From: an uncultured Acidobacteriota bacterium
GTDB lineage: Bacteria; Acidobacteriota; Terriglobia; Bryobacterales; Bryobacteraceae
NCBI GenBank assembly: GCA_902826685.1
Contig: CADEFT010000029.1
Location: 38,936-102,935 of the forward strand
Length of the DNA: 64,000 bases
Reading direction: 5' to 3'
The notes beneath the pieces are model-generated. The model made no database searches, was not told the DNA's origin, and saw only the letters and a program-made list of their open reading frames with translations. Numbering within the stretch: position 1 is the stretch's first letter; each line of letters starts with the position of its first letter. Made by a program: the position numbers and the translations under genes. Positions 27,209 through 36,850 of the stretch are shown here, piece by piece.

Positions 27209-28423
27209 ATGCCCGTGCGTGGATTGGTGCAACTTTTTCTCGATGGCGAAGTGACGTTTGAAGCTCTCGCGGTCCGCATCGGGCAGCGCGAGCCGCGCCT
27301 GCATTGCTGGTCGGAGTTGCGGCCGGAGGATCCTGTCCCGGACGGTCCGTTCCAGGGATTGCCGTATGGCGCCAAGGACATCATCGACGCGGCGGGTTAC
27401 CGTACCGGCTTCGGTTCGCCCCTTTATGCCACCAACACCGCCGTGAAGGATGCGGCCATCGTCACGGCCTTGCGAACTCGCGGCGCGCGGCTGATGGGGA
27501 AGACGCAGACGACGGCCTTCGCTTATTACGATCCGGCACCCACCCGCAATCCGCACAATCCGGCGCATACGCCGGGTGGCAGCTCCAGCGGATCGGCGGC
27601 CGCCGTGGCGGCGGGCATGGTCCCCCTGGCGCTCGGTTCTCAGACGCAAGGCTCGGTGGTGCGTCCGGCCTCATTCTGTGGCGTGGTGGGCCTGAAGCCC
27701 ACGCATGGCTTGCTTCCGCTCGATGGCGTGATGCCTTTCGCGCCCACGCTCGATACGCTCGGTCTGTTCACGCAAACCGCGCTCGATATGCGCCTGGTAT
27801 GGCAGATGCTGGGCCACGCCGTCGAAGCGGAACTGCCCCCGGCATATGGCTGGATCGAGTTCGACACCGAGGAAGCGATGAGCGACGCGGTTCGCGATAC
27901 CGTGGTGCGGTTGGGCAACTACGGAATTTCCATCCGCCGGGTTCCGCCTCCGGAAAGCTTCCTCTCGCTCGCATTCGCCGTTCCCATCGTCAACAAGTTT
28001 GAAGGCGCGCGCACCAATGAGCGCCGCTACCGGGACCATGGCGACGCCATCGGACAGAAACTGGCGCAACTGGTTCGCGACGGGCTGGCGATCCCCGAAA
28101 CGCAGTACCGCGAGGCGCTGGCTATCATTCAGCAGGCGCGACACGACATGGCCGAAGTGTTTCAAACATTTCCGGTGATTCTGTCCGCCGCTGCGCCCGG
28201 CCGGGCCCCCGCCGGATTGGGTTCCACCGGCGATCCGCGCTGCAACGCCCCCTGGACCGCCATCGGCGGCCCTGCTCTCACCATCCCCATGAACGTCCCG
28301 AAAGATACTCTGCCCCTGGGTCTACAGATGTCGGCCGCCGCAGGCCAGGAGGCGGCCCTGCTTACCGCCGCCGCGCATTGCCAGGCTCTTCTCACCGCTC
28401 AAGCGGACCTGGATCTTGGCTGA
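27209..28423 (+). CDS. Amidase signature (AS) family hydrolase
   Basis: 404 residues from the ATG at 27209 (MPVRGLVQLF). The Ser-cisSer-Lys catalytic set is present: Lys in YGAKDII, the Gly/Ser block GGSSSGSAAAVAAG with cis-Ser, and nucleophile Ser in GSVVRPASFCG. It is shorter than many members (450-500), lacking some of the variable middle. No export signal is seen, so it probably acts in the cytoplasm; the substrate amide is unknown. The permease start follows the stop by 4 bases, suggesting uptake and hydrolysis of the same compound. Confidence 0.9.
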   Translation: MPVRGLVQLFLDGEVTFEALAVRIGQREPRLHCWSELRPEDPVPDGPFQGLPYGAKDIIDAAGYRTGFGSPLYATNTAVKDAAIVTALRTRGARLMGKTQTTAFAYYDPAPTRNPHNPAHTPGGSSSGSAAAVAAGMVPLALGSQTQGSVVRPASFCGVVGLKPTHGLLPLDGVMPFAPTLDTLGLFTQTALDMRLVWQMLGHAVEAELPPAYGWIEFDTEEAMSDAVRDTVVRLGNYGISIRRVPPPESFLSLAFAVPIVNKFEGARTNERRYRDHGDAIGQKLAQLVRDGLAIPETQYREALAIIQQARHDMAEVFQTFPVILSAAAPGRAPAGLGSTGDPRCNAPWTAIGGPALTIPMNVPKDTLPLGLQMSAAAGQEAALLTAAAHCQALLTAQADLDLG

Positions 28424-28427
28424 ATCC

Positions 28428-29699
28428 ATGGAACTGAAGCGCACTCTCACACTCAGTCAACTGATCGTGATGGGCATCATCTTCGTGCAGCCCACCGCGC
28501 CGATGCCACCCTACGGAGCGATTCATGCGGCGGGCGAGGGCCACGTGGTCAGCGCCGTTCTGATCGCGATGTTCGCCATGCTGTGTACGGCCATCAGCTA
28601 TGGACGCATGGCGCGCGTCTATCCAGCCGCCGGCTCCGCCTACACCTACGTGGCGGGCGAAGTGCATCCCATCGCCGGCTACCTCACCGGCTGGTCGATG
28701 CTGCTCGATTACGTCGTCAATCCGCTGATCTGCACCATCTGGTGCGCCAGCGCGGCGCGCGATTTGGTGCCTTCGATCCCCGGCGGCGTCTGGATCGTCT
28801 TCTTCGCTCTCTTGTTCACGGCGATGAACCTGCGCGGAATTCAATCCACCGCGCGCACCAATCAGATTCTGACGGCCGCGATGGGCGCCATCATCGTGTG
28901 GACGCTGGCCGCCTGCCTGCGCTATGTGCTGAACGACGCCGGCGCGCAATGGCTGCGTCCGTTCTACGATCCGGCCACTTTCACCTGGGGACGCCTCTCG
29001 GCCGCCAGTTCGGTGGCCGTGCTGACTTACATCGGCTTCGATGCCATTTCCACGCTTTCCGAAGAAGTGCAGGACCCGCGCCGCAACATTCTGCTTGCCA
29101 CCGTTTGGGTTTGTCTGATCATCGGCGTCCTGTCGGCCGTACAGGTGTACGCGGCGCAGATGGTGTGGCCCGCCGGCGAACCCTATCCCAATATCGACAC
29201 GGCGTATATCCACGCGGCGGGACGCGCGGGCGGGCCCCTGTTATTCCAGGTGCTGACGCTCACCCTGGTGGTGGCCACCGTCGGCTCCGGCTCGGGAGCG
29301 CAACTGGCCGGGGCCCGTCTGCTCTACGGCATGGGGCGGGATAATTCCCTGCCCCGTTCGATTTTCGGATCGCTGCATCCGAAAACGCTCATTCCCGCCA
29401 ATAACGTGATCCTCATCGGCGTTCTCTGCGCGGTGGGCGGCTTTCTGATGAGCTATCAAATCGGGGCCGAATTGCTGAACTTCGGTGCGTTGATCGGCTT
29501 CATGGGCGTCAATCTGAGCGCGCTGCTGCGGTATTGGGTCCGCGGAGAAAGCCGCAGCCTCGGCAACCTGCTGCCGCCAGTGGCGGGCATCGCCGTCTGT
29601 TTCTATCTTTGGATCAGCTTGAGCGGCACGGCGAAAATGGCCGGCACAGCGTGGATGGCGCTGGGCCTCATCTACAAGCTGGCGCGCTTGCGCTCGTAA
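28428..29699 (+). CDS. APC-family amino acid/polyamine permease
   Basis: About 423 residues from the ATG at 28428; an in-frame TTG at 28416 would overlap the amidase gene by 8 bases. Around twelve hydrophobic spans are visible. The APC N-terminal pattern is present (LTLSQLIVMGIIFVQPTAPM), as is the TM6 region SSVAVLTYIGFDAISTLSEE. It probably imports an amino acid or amide used by the amidase. Its 3' end overlaps the convergent pgi gene by 28 bases. Confidence 0.9.
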   Translation: MELKRTLTLSQLIVMGIIFVQPTAPMPPYGAIHAAGEGHVVSAVLIAMFAMLCTAISYGRMARVYPAAGSAYTYVAGEVHPIAGYLTGWSMLLDYVVNPLICTIWCASAARDLVPSIPGGVWIVFFALLFTAMNLRGIQSTARTNQILTAAMGAIIVWTLAACLRYVLNDAGAQWLRPFYDPATFTWGRLSAASSVAVLTYIGFDAISTLSEEVQDPRRNILLATVWVCLIIGVLSAVQVYAAQMVWPAGEPYPNIDTAYIHAAGRAGGPLLFQVLTLTLVVATVGSGSGAQLAGARLLYGMGRDNSLPRSIFGSLHPKTLIPANNVILIGVLCAVGGFLMSYQIGAELLNFGALIGFMGVNLSALLRYWVRGESRSLGNLLPPVAGIAVCFYLWISLSGTAKMAGTAWMALGLIYKLARLRS

Positions 29700-31057
29700 G
29701 CCGCGAAATCGTCCGCGTACTTCTCAAAGCCCTTGCGGCCCATCAGTCCGAAGGTGAACTTCTTGCCCAGTTCCACACCTTCCTGATCGAAGGCGTTGAT
29801 GTCCATCAGCTCGCCCATGAACGCGGTTTGGAACTCCATCAACTGCAGGAAGGCGCCGACGTGCGCGGCGTCGACACGATCAAGCGTGAGGGTATTGTTC
29901 GGACGGGAGTTCGCCGTCAACGCGGCGGCCGTGGCCACCTGCTCGGCGCGAATCAGCTTGGCCAGCGTCTGGCCGCCCAGGTAATCGAACGCCGCCAGCC
30001 CGGTCTTTCCCTTCGGGATGCGGCCCGAATCGGCGTACTTGTTCACGCCCCAGAAAGTGTAGACCTTGTCGTTCGGGCCTTCCATATAAAGCTGCACCTG
30101 CGAATGCTGATCGGTACTGCCCAGTGCGGCCACCGGCGTCTGCCCGGCGTAGATCAGTTCGCCCTTGCGATTGCGCGCCTTGCCGAGCGACTCCGCCCAC
30201 AATTGCCGGAACCAGAAGGCGGTGCCCCACAACCGGTTGGAATAAGGGAACGCCACCTGAATCGTCTTCTGGCGCAGAGTGAGCATCAGGTGATGATGCA
30301 GGGCGCCGTTGAGCGCCAGGTTTACGTCGAGATCGGGTTTCCAACTGGCGCCGGTCATTTCCGCGGCACCCTTGGCAAGGCCGCGAATGTCGAGGCCGAT
30401 GAGTGCGGCGGGCACCAGGCCGATGGCCGAGAGCACACTGAACCGGCCGCCGACGTTATCGGGCAGATGAAACGTGCGATAGCCCTCGCCGGTGGCCAGG
30501 ACTTTGAGATCGCCCTTGCCTTCCGACGTGACACAGACGATGCGCTTCTTCGCGCTTTTGCCCGCGCCCTTCTCGAGCCAATCCTTGACAATCAGGAACG
30601 CCGAAACCGTCTCCGCCGTGGAACCGGATTTTGCCGCCACCACCGCCAGCGTCTTCTTTGGATTCATCGACGCCAGCGCGCCCAGAATGAACGAAGGATC
30701 CACGTTGTCCAAGATCACCAGGCGCGGCAATTTTGCGGAATGCGTCCCCTGCACCGGATGTGGACCGCGCAGTGCGCAATCGAGCGCCCAGGCACCGAGC
30801 GCGCTGCCGCCGATGCCAACCAGGCACACCGTGTCATAGGTGCCCTTCACCGAAGACGCGTAGGCGAGAATGTCCTTGATCAGCTTGGTCTGGAAAGGCA
30901 AATGGGGGAAGCCGTATTCCCCCGTCTCCACCGATTTGCGGAAGCCTTGAAGCGCCGCCTCCGCCGCTGGCCGCGCCTTGGCGATCTCGGCGGCCGTCAG
31001 TCCGTGTTCGGCTCCTACCATCGGAGCCATCAAGTTCTTGGAGTCGAAAGAAATCAC
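29672..31057 (-). CDS. pgi: Glucose-6-phosphate isomerase
   Basis: 461 residues, the shorter bacterial form. It interconverts glucose-6-phosphate and fructose-6-phosphate. SIS-fold and signature segments are visible: LVGIGGSALGAWALDCAL, AAKSGSTAETVSAFL (phosphate-binding loop), PDNVGGRFSVLSAIGLVPAA (PGI signature 1) and FDQEGVELGK near the C-terminus. It lies 19 bases downstream of sdhB on the same strand, so it may be carried on the sdh transcript. The 3' ends of this gene and the APC permease gene overlap on opposite strands. Confidence 0.95.
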   Translation of the reverse strand: MISFDSKNLMAPMVGAEHGLTAAEIAKARPAAEAALQGFRKSVETGEYGFPHLPFQTKLIKDILAYASSVKGTYDTVCLVGIGGSALGAWALDCALRGPHPVQGTHSAKLPRLVILDNVDPSFILGALASMNPKKTLAVVAAKSGSTAETVSAFLIVKDWLEKGAGKSAKKRIVCVTSEGKGDLKVLATGEGYRTFHLPDNVGGRFSVLSAIGLVPAALIGLDIRGLAKGAAEMTGASWKPDLDVNLALNGALHHHLMLTLRQKTIQVAFPYSNRLWGTAFWFRQLWAESLGKARNRKGELIYAGQTPVAALGSTDQHSQVQLYMEGPNDKVYTFWGVNKYADSGRIPKGKTGLAAFDYLGGQTLAKLIRAEQVATAAALTANSRPNNTLTLDRVDAAHVGAFLQLMEFQTAFMGELMDINAFDQEGVELGKKFTFGLMGRKGFEKYADDFAAYERKRASL

Positions 31058-31076
31058 CGTAACATCATAGCCGAGC

Positions 31077-31850
31077 TTATTCGCCGCCGGACGCCGCTTC
31101 CTTCCGGTACAACCAACTGGCTTTGAGATAGTCGCGATTCAGGCGGGCGATGAATTCGATGCGGATATGCTTGGGGCAAACGGCTTCGCATTCGCCGATG
31201 TTGGTGCAGGATCCGAACATCTCGCCGTTGGCCTGCGCCACCATCTTGCGAACACGCTCCAGCCGCTCCGGCTGGCCCTGCGGCAACAAACCCAGGTGGC
31301 TCACTTTCGCCGAAAGAAACAACGACGCCGAAGCGTTCGGGCACGCCGCCACACAGGCGCCGCAACCGATGCATTGCGCCGCGTCCATGGCCAGGTCGGC
31401 GTCTTTCTTGGGAACCGGAACCGCGTTGGCATCGGGCGCCGAGCCGGGCGCCACAGAAATGTAGCCGCCCGCCGAAATCAGGCGATCGAAAGCGCCGCGA
31501 TCCACCACCAGGTCTTTCACGACGGGAAACGCCGCCGCCCGCCACGGCTCCAGCCACAGTTCATCGCCGTTCTTGAAATGCCGCATGTGAAGCTGGCAAA
31601 CCGTCGTACCCGGCAGCGGCCCGTGCGCGATGCCGTTAATCATGAATCCACAGGAGCCGCAGATGCCTTCGCGGCAATCATGATCGAAAGCCACCGGATC
31701 TTCGCCGCGCCCGGTCAGCTCTTCATTCAGCACATCGAGCATTTCGAGAAACGACATATGCTCATTGGCGCGAATCTTGTAGGCCACCAGTTTGCCCGAA
31801 GCGGATGCGCTCGCCTGCCGCCACACGTGAAGGGTCAGGTTCATTTCCAT
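31077..31850 (-). CDS. sdhB: Succinate dehydrogenase/fumarate reductase iron-sulfur subunit
   Basis: 257 residues. Three cluster motifs are present: CREGICGSCGF with a later Cys in GTTVC for [2Fe-2S], CIGCGACVAACP for [4Fe-4S], and CTNIGECEAVCPK for [3Fe-4S]. It passes electrons from the flavoprotein to quinone through the membrane subunit. It is 5 bases downstream of sdhA. The sequence resembles the B-type (Bacteroidetes/epsilon-like) enzyme that uses a single five-helix cytochrome subunit. Confidence 0.95.
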   Translation of the reverse strand: MEMNLTLHVWRQASASASGKLVAYKIRANEHMSFLEMLDVLNEELTGRGEDPVAFDHDCREGICGSCGFMINGIAHGPLPGTTVCQLHMRHFKNGDELWLEPWRAAAFPVVKDLVVDRGAFDRLISAGGYISVAPGSAPDANAVPVPKKDADLAMDAAQCIGCGACVAACPNASASLFLSAKVSHLGLLPQGQPERLERVRKMVAQANGEMFGSCTNIGECEAVCPKHIRIEFIARLNRDYLKASWLYRKEAASGGE

Positions 31851-31855
31851 GGCGT

Positions 31856-33769
<1,914 letters not shown>

Positions 33770-33772
33770 TCT

Positions 33773-34456
33773 TTACTTCACCAGGCCTAGCAAAACCGAA
33801 AGCGGAATGGAGACGTTGCCGGCGACGATGACTGCCGTCGCCGCCATGGCGAACTTCTTGAGGGCCGGCGTATAGCGCGGATGCGCCACGCCGAGGCTTT
33901 GAAACATACTCCATACACCGTGATTCAGATGCAGCCCGAGCAGCACCATCGCCACGATGTAGGCGATCGAAACCGGCACCCGTTGAAAGCCGCTGACGAC
34001 GTTGTGATAGACGTCGTTGCGAAAATCCGGATGCGCCGAGCCAAAGGTGAAGTGCAGTAAATGGTAGATGAGAAACGCCAGCACGATGGGACCGCTCATC
34101 AACATGGTTCGCGATGCGTAGCTTGAGCCCGCGTTGCCCTTCTTGATGTAGGCCACCGGCCGCGCCTTCGACCGCAGCGTGGCCAGTTGAATCGCCGTCA
34201 CCACGTGCAGCAGAGCGCAGATCAGCAGGCCGATGCGTGCCGTCCACAACGCGCCGGGATTGTGATGCAGCAATTCGGCGTAGGCGTTGAGCTTATCGCG
34301 GCCCATGAAGATTTGCAGGTTGCCCAGCATATGGGCGATTACGAACAGGAAAAGCGCGGCGCCCGTCACCGCCATCACCACTTTCTTGCCTATGGGAGAT
34401 GCTAAGAAGGCCTCGTCCTCGGAGCGGACGGGAAGCGAAGTTGTCACGGCACTCAT
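33773..34456 (-). CDS. sdhC: Succinate dehydrogenase cytochrome b558 subunit (B-type)
   Basis: 227 residues with five hydrophobic spans (starting near KVVMAVTGAALFLFVIAHM) and His residues in spans suited to two b haems, for example LFVIAHMLGNLQ and LLICALLHVVTA. This is the single membrane anchor of B-type succinate:quinone reductase. It is the first gene of the sdhCAB(-pgi) run. The upstream 69 bases contain a possible -10 box and a small hairpin. Confidence 0.9.
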   Translation of the reverse strand: MSAVTTSLPVRSEDEAFLASPIGKKVVMAVTGAALFLFVIAHMLGNLQIFMGRDKLNAYAELLHHNPGALWTARIGLLICALLHVVTAIQLATLRSKARPVAYIKKGNAGSSYASRTMLMSGPIVLAFLIYHLLHFTFGSAHPDFRNDVYHNVVSGFQRVPVSIAYIVAMVLLGLHLNHGVWSMFQSLGVAHPRYTPALKKFAMAATAVIVAGNVSIPLSVLLGLVK

Positions 34457-34488
34457 GATTCTACTGGTTGGATGAAAGCCAACCCTCT

Positions 34489-34494
34489 ATTGTA
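34489..34494 (-). promoter_or_regulatory. Possible -10 box for sdhCAB
   Basis: On the minus strand this reads TACAAT, 32 bases before the sdhC ATG. The leader between it and the gene contains a 6-bp hairpin (ggttgg at 34466-34471 with ccaacc at 34479-34484). No good -35 hexamer is present at the expected spacing. Confidence 0.3.
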
Positions 34495-34525
34495 GGAAAA
34501 TCTTTGCGCGCCATGCGCTACGATC

Positions 34526-35434
34526 ATGGACATGCGGCCGGTTCCGTTCGCGCTACTCGTCTGTCTGCTTCCCTGCGCCTTCGCGGCCACTGCGCCTCCG
34601 CTTGAGCAGCGGCTGGCCCAGGCGATCCGGAAGTTCCCCGGCAAGGTCGCGCTGTACGCCAGGAATCTCGATACCGGCGCTGAAATAGGCGTGCTTCCCA
34701 ATGAACAGGTCCGCACCGCCAGCACCATCAAACTGCCCATCATGATCGCCGTGTTCGGCGAAGTGGAGGCCGGACGTCTTTCCTGGACCGAAGAGTTCAC
34801 GCTGCGCGCGGAAGATAAGGTCGGCGGATCGGGCGTCGTGCGCGAGCTTTCCAACGGCGTGAAGCTGCCGCTGCGCGATCTGGTCCATCTGATGATCGTC
34901 GTCAGCGACAACACGGCCACCAACCTGGTGCTCGAACGCGTGGGAGCCGACACCGTCAATCGCTATCTGGATGAGCTTGGATTTCCGCGCACGCGCTCCA
35001 TTCGCAAAATTCTCAACGGGCCGCCCTCCGGATGGAGCCAATACGGCAAGGTGGAGGCGAACCAGCGATTCGGCATCGGCGTCAGCACTCCGCGTGACAT
35101 GGTGGGACTGCTGGAAAAACTGGAAAAGGGCGACGTGGTCTCGCCCGCCGCTTCGAAAGAGATGATCGAGATCCTGCGCCGCCAGCAGTATACCGACGGC
35201 ATCGGCCGCCGCCTCGGCGACACCAAGGCCGCGAGTAAGAGCGGCGCCCTCGACGCGCTGCGCAGCGACGTCGGCGTCGTCTACACCAAGCGGGGGCGCA
35301 TCGCCATCGCCATCACTTGTGACGGGATGAGGGGTGGCTATTACTCGGCCGACAACCCTGGTTTGCTGATGATCGCCCAATTGACGGAATTGCTGCTGGA
35401 AGGCCTGGCCACACCGCGCTCCAATAGCCGCTAA
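34526..35434 (+). CDS. Class A beta-lactamase-like serine hydrolase
   Basis: 302 residues with a signal peptide (FALLVCLLPCAFAA). Three serine penicillin-recognising motifs are present: Ser66-Thr-Ile-Lys69, Ser127-Asp-Asn129 and Lys238-Ser-Gly240 in place of KTG. The omega-loop Glu (Glu166 in standard numbering) is not evident: the region that aligns by the Leu-Asn pair reads RSIRKILNG with basic residues. Without that base, turnover of beta-lactams should be poor, so a cell-wall-related hydrolase or transpeptidase-like role is possible. It stands alone on the plus strand and overlaps the convergent gene by 4 bases. Confidence 0.8.
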   Translation: MDMRPVPFALLVCLLPCAFAATAPPLEQRLAQAIRKFPGKVALYARNLDTGAEIGVLPNEQVRTASTIKLPIMIAVFGEVEAGRLSWTEEFTLRAEDKVGGSGVVRELSNGVKLPLRDLVHLMIVVSDNTATNLVLERVGADTVNRYLDELGFPRTRSIRKILNGPPSGWSQYGKVEANQRFGIGVSTPRDMVGLLEKLEKGDVVSPAASKEMIEILRRQQYTDGIGRRLGDTKAASKSGALDALRSDVGVVYTKRGRIAIAITCDGMRGGYYSADNPGLLMIAQLTELLLEGLATPRSNSR

Positions 35435-36198
35435 CGCGAGGGAGCGTCTTTCCCGGGAGTCTCCACACCATGCCCCGCCTTGTCGCGCAGCATGTCCTTC
35501 TTGGCCCGCCGCCCGGCTGAAACTTCCGAAGTTTTCGGCAAATGCTCGTAATGGGTCACATCGAGGCCATGCTGCTGCTTGTGATAGACGATCTGGTTCA
35601 CGTCGCGATTGTTGCGGAGAGCGTCTTTTTCAACCCCCTCAAACACGCGGCGCGGATCGGAATCCGAGCGGACAAACGCATGAACTTCCCCCTGGCTCTT
35701 GCTGGCGTACTGGTGCGAAAGATGCGCCCAGGATTCGTCGGCGCGCTTGGGGCCGAGCGCCTCGTACGTCTTCTGATCGTTCAGCCATTGGCCGCCCGGC
35801 GTCGATTCGAGCGTCTGGTAGCCCTTGTCTTTGTTCTTCTCGCAGAAGTCCGCCGCCCGGTCCCGGTTGGTGCGGGCCGATCCCGGAACATATTCGCCGT
35901 TTTGCGTTTTGCCCTGCGACCAGCCCTGATAGCCGTTGTCGTAAAAAACGGCGCGGTCCTTGGGCGTGGAAACGTCAAGGTGCCCCTTCTCGATCGACTG
36001 GCCGAGACCGGCATGCAGTTTCTCGCGTTTCTGTTCGAGCTCCGCTTTCTTGGCCTGCAACTGCGCGTGCAGCTTCGGGTCTTCGCCGGCCTTGGTCTCG
36101 AGCGCGCTCACTTCCTCTTTCAGCCGGACCGTTTCGGCGAACTGCCGTTCGAGATCGGCGCGCGCCCGCGCCCCGGCCTTGGCATCTTCAGTTGGCAT
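35431..36198 (-). CDS. Coiled-coil protein with polymorphic-toxin-like C-terminal domain
   Basis: 255 residues. Residues 1-72 are a charged Leu/Lys/Glu coiled coil. Residues about 80-206 resemble a domain I recall from the C-termini of polymorphic toxins: DRAVFYDNG, then NRDRAADFCEKN, then YQTLESTPGGQWLND, SWAHLSHQYASKSQGEVHAFV and VFEGVEKDALRNNRDVNQIV. No signal peptide. It is the last gene of the 48611-35431 series and overlaps the preceding 74-residue gene by 11 bases. It could be an effector moved by the system or an accessory protein; no obvious immunity gene follows. Toxin identity is a memory-based inference. Confidence 0.6.
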   Translation of the reverse strand: MPTEDAKAGARARADLERQFAETVRLKEEVSALETKAGEDPKLHAQLQAKKAELEQKREKLHAGLGQSIEKGHLDVSTPKDRAVFYDNGYQGWSQGKTQNGEYVPGSARTNRDRAADFCEKNKDKGYQTLESTPGGQWLNDQKTYEALGPKRADESWAHLSHQYASKSQGEVHAFVRSDSDPRRVFEGVEKDALRNNRDVNQIVYHKQQHGLDVTHYEHLPKTSEVSAGRRAKKDMLRDKAGHGVETPGKDAPSR

Positions 36199-36412
36199 CC
36201 TGCTCGCCTTTTGGGAACTCCGCCGTCAGCCCTTCCCGCAACAGCGCGGCCGTCAGGAATTGCTTCCACTTGAACTGGTCGGCGGCGGGCATGCCCGGAT
36301 CGAAATAAACAAACAGCACCGAGCCATCGGCCGACGGCTCCACCGGAACGGTAAACCGGACCGGTCCGCTTTCACAGCGCAATCGCCAGCGATCGATTCG
36401 GGTCGCATTCAT
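36188..36412 (-). CDS. Small conserved-looking protein, unknown
   Basis: 74 residues, mixed alpha/beta-looking, no membrane span. gaggag lies about 5 bases before its ATG, supporting the start. It sits between the MRGFE-repeat gene (12-base gap) and the toxin-like gene (11-base overlap). Its tight coupling to the toxin-like gene suggests a chaperone, adaptor or immunity role, but nothing in the sequence decides this. Confidence 0.6.
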   Translation of the reverse strand: MNATRIDRWRLRCESGPVRFTVPVEPSADGSVLFVYFDPGMPAADQFKWKQFLTAALLREGLTAEFPKGEQDAN

Positions 36413-36424
36413 CGGCGCTCCTCG

Positions 36425-36850
36425 CTATTTCCGGCGGGTGTGCGAATCCTGCTCGCGCTGCCGCGATTGTTCCCTGCCCCTTCCGCTTTTCTCATACATC
36501 TTTTCCTTCAATTCCTGGCGGCGTTCCGGAGTCATCTGTCCATCGCGCCGCTGCGCCCTCGGCTGCTGCTGCCTTTCGGGCGGCGCGGGGCGTTCCACCG
36601 GTTCCGCGGGCCGCTGTTCGAACCCGCGCATTCGGGGAGCGTCGGGCTTCGAAGGCGGCGGAGCTTCCGGCACGCCCGGCGGCTCCGGCCGGGGTTCGGG
36701 CTGACGCTCGAAACCCCGCATCTTGACTTCGCCCGGCTTGGCCGGCGCACGTGGCTCGGGTTGACGCGCGGCCTCGGCGGGCTTGTCTTCAAAGCCGCGC
36801 ATCCTGACCGTATCGCGATCTTTTTTCTTGCCGTCGCCATCCGAACTCAT
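36425..36850 (-). CDS. Disordered Pro/Arg/Glu-rich protein with three MRGFE repeats
   Basis: The start is set at 36850, where the ATG overlaps the subtilase stop (ATGA). 141 residues, very rich in Pro, Arg, Glu and Gln and predicted to be disordered. The pentapeptide MRGFE occurs three times, at residues 17-21, 44-48 and 74-78, each preceded by a basic residue and embedded in similar context (VRMRGFEDKP, VKMRGFERQP, PRMRGFEQRP). The C-terminus is a charged helix. The repeats look like short linear motifs that dock on a multivalent partner, perhaps one of the ATPases. Family not recognised. Confidence 0.65.
   Translation of the reverse strand: MSSDGDGKKKDRDTVRMRGFEDKPAEAARQPEPRAPAKPGEVKMRGFERQPEPRPEPPGVPEAPPPSKPDAPRMRGFEQRPAEPVERPAPPERQQQPRAQRRDGQMTPERRQELKEKMYEKSGRGREQSRQREQDSHTRRK

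Noticed and set aside
29534..31126. 530-codon plus-strand frame opposite pgi
   Set aside because: Antisense to a gene with full PGI signatures; composition is Arg/His/Gln-rich without domains.
34526..35434. Antibiotic resistance gene
   Set aside because: The deacylation Glu is not evident and there is no mobile context, so resistance function is not supported.
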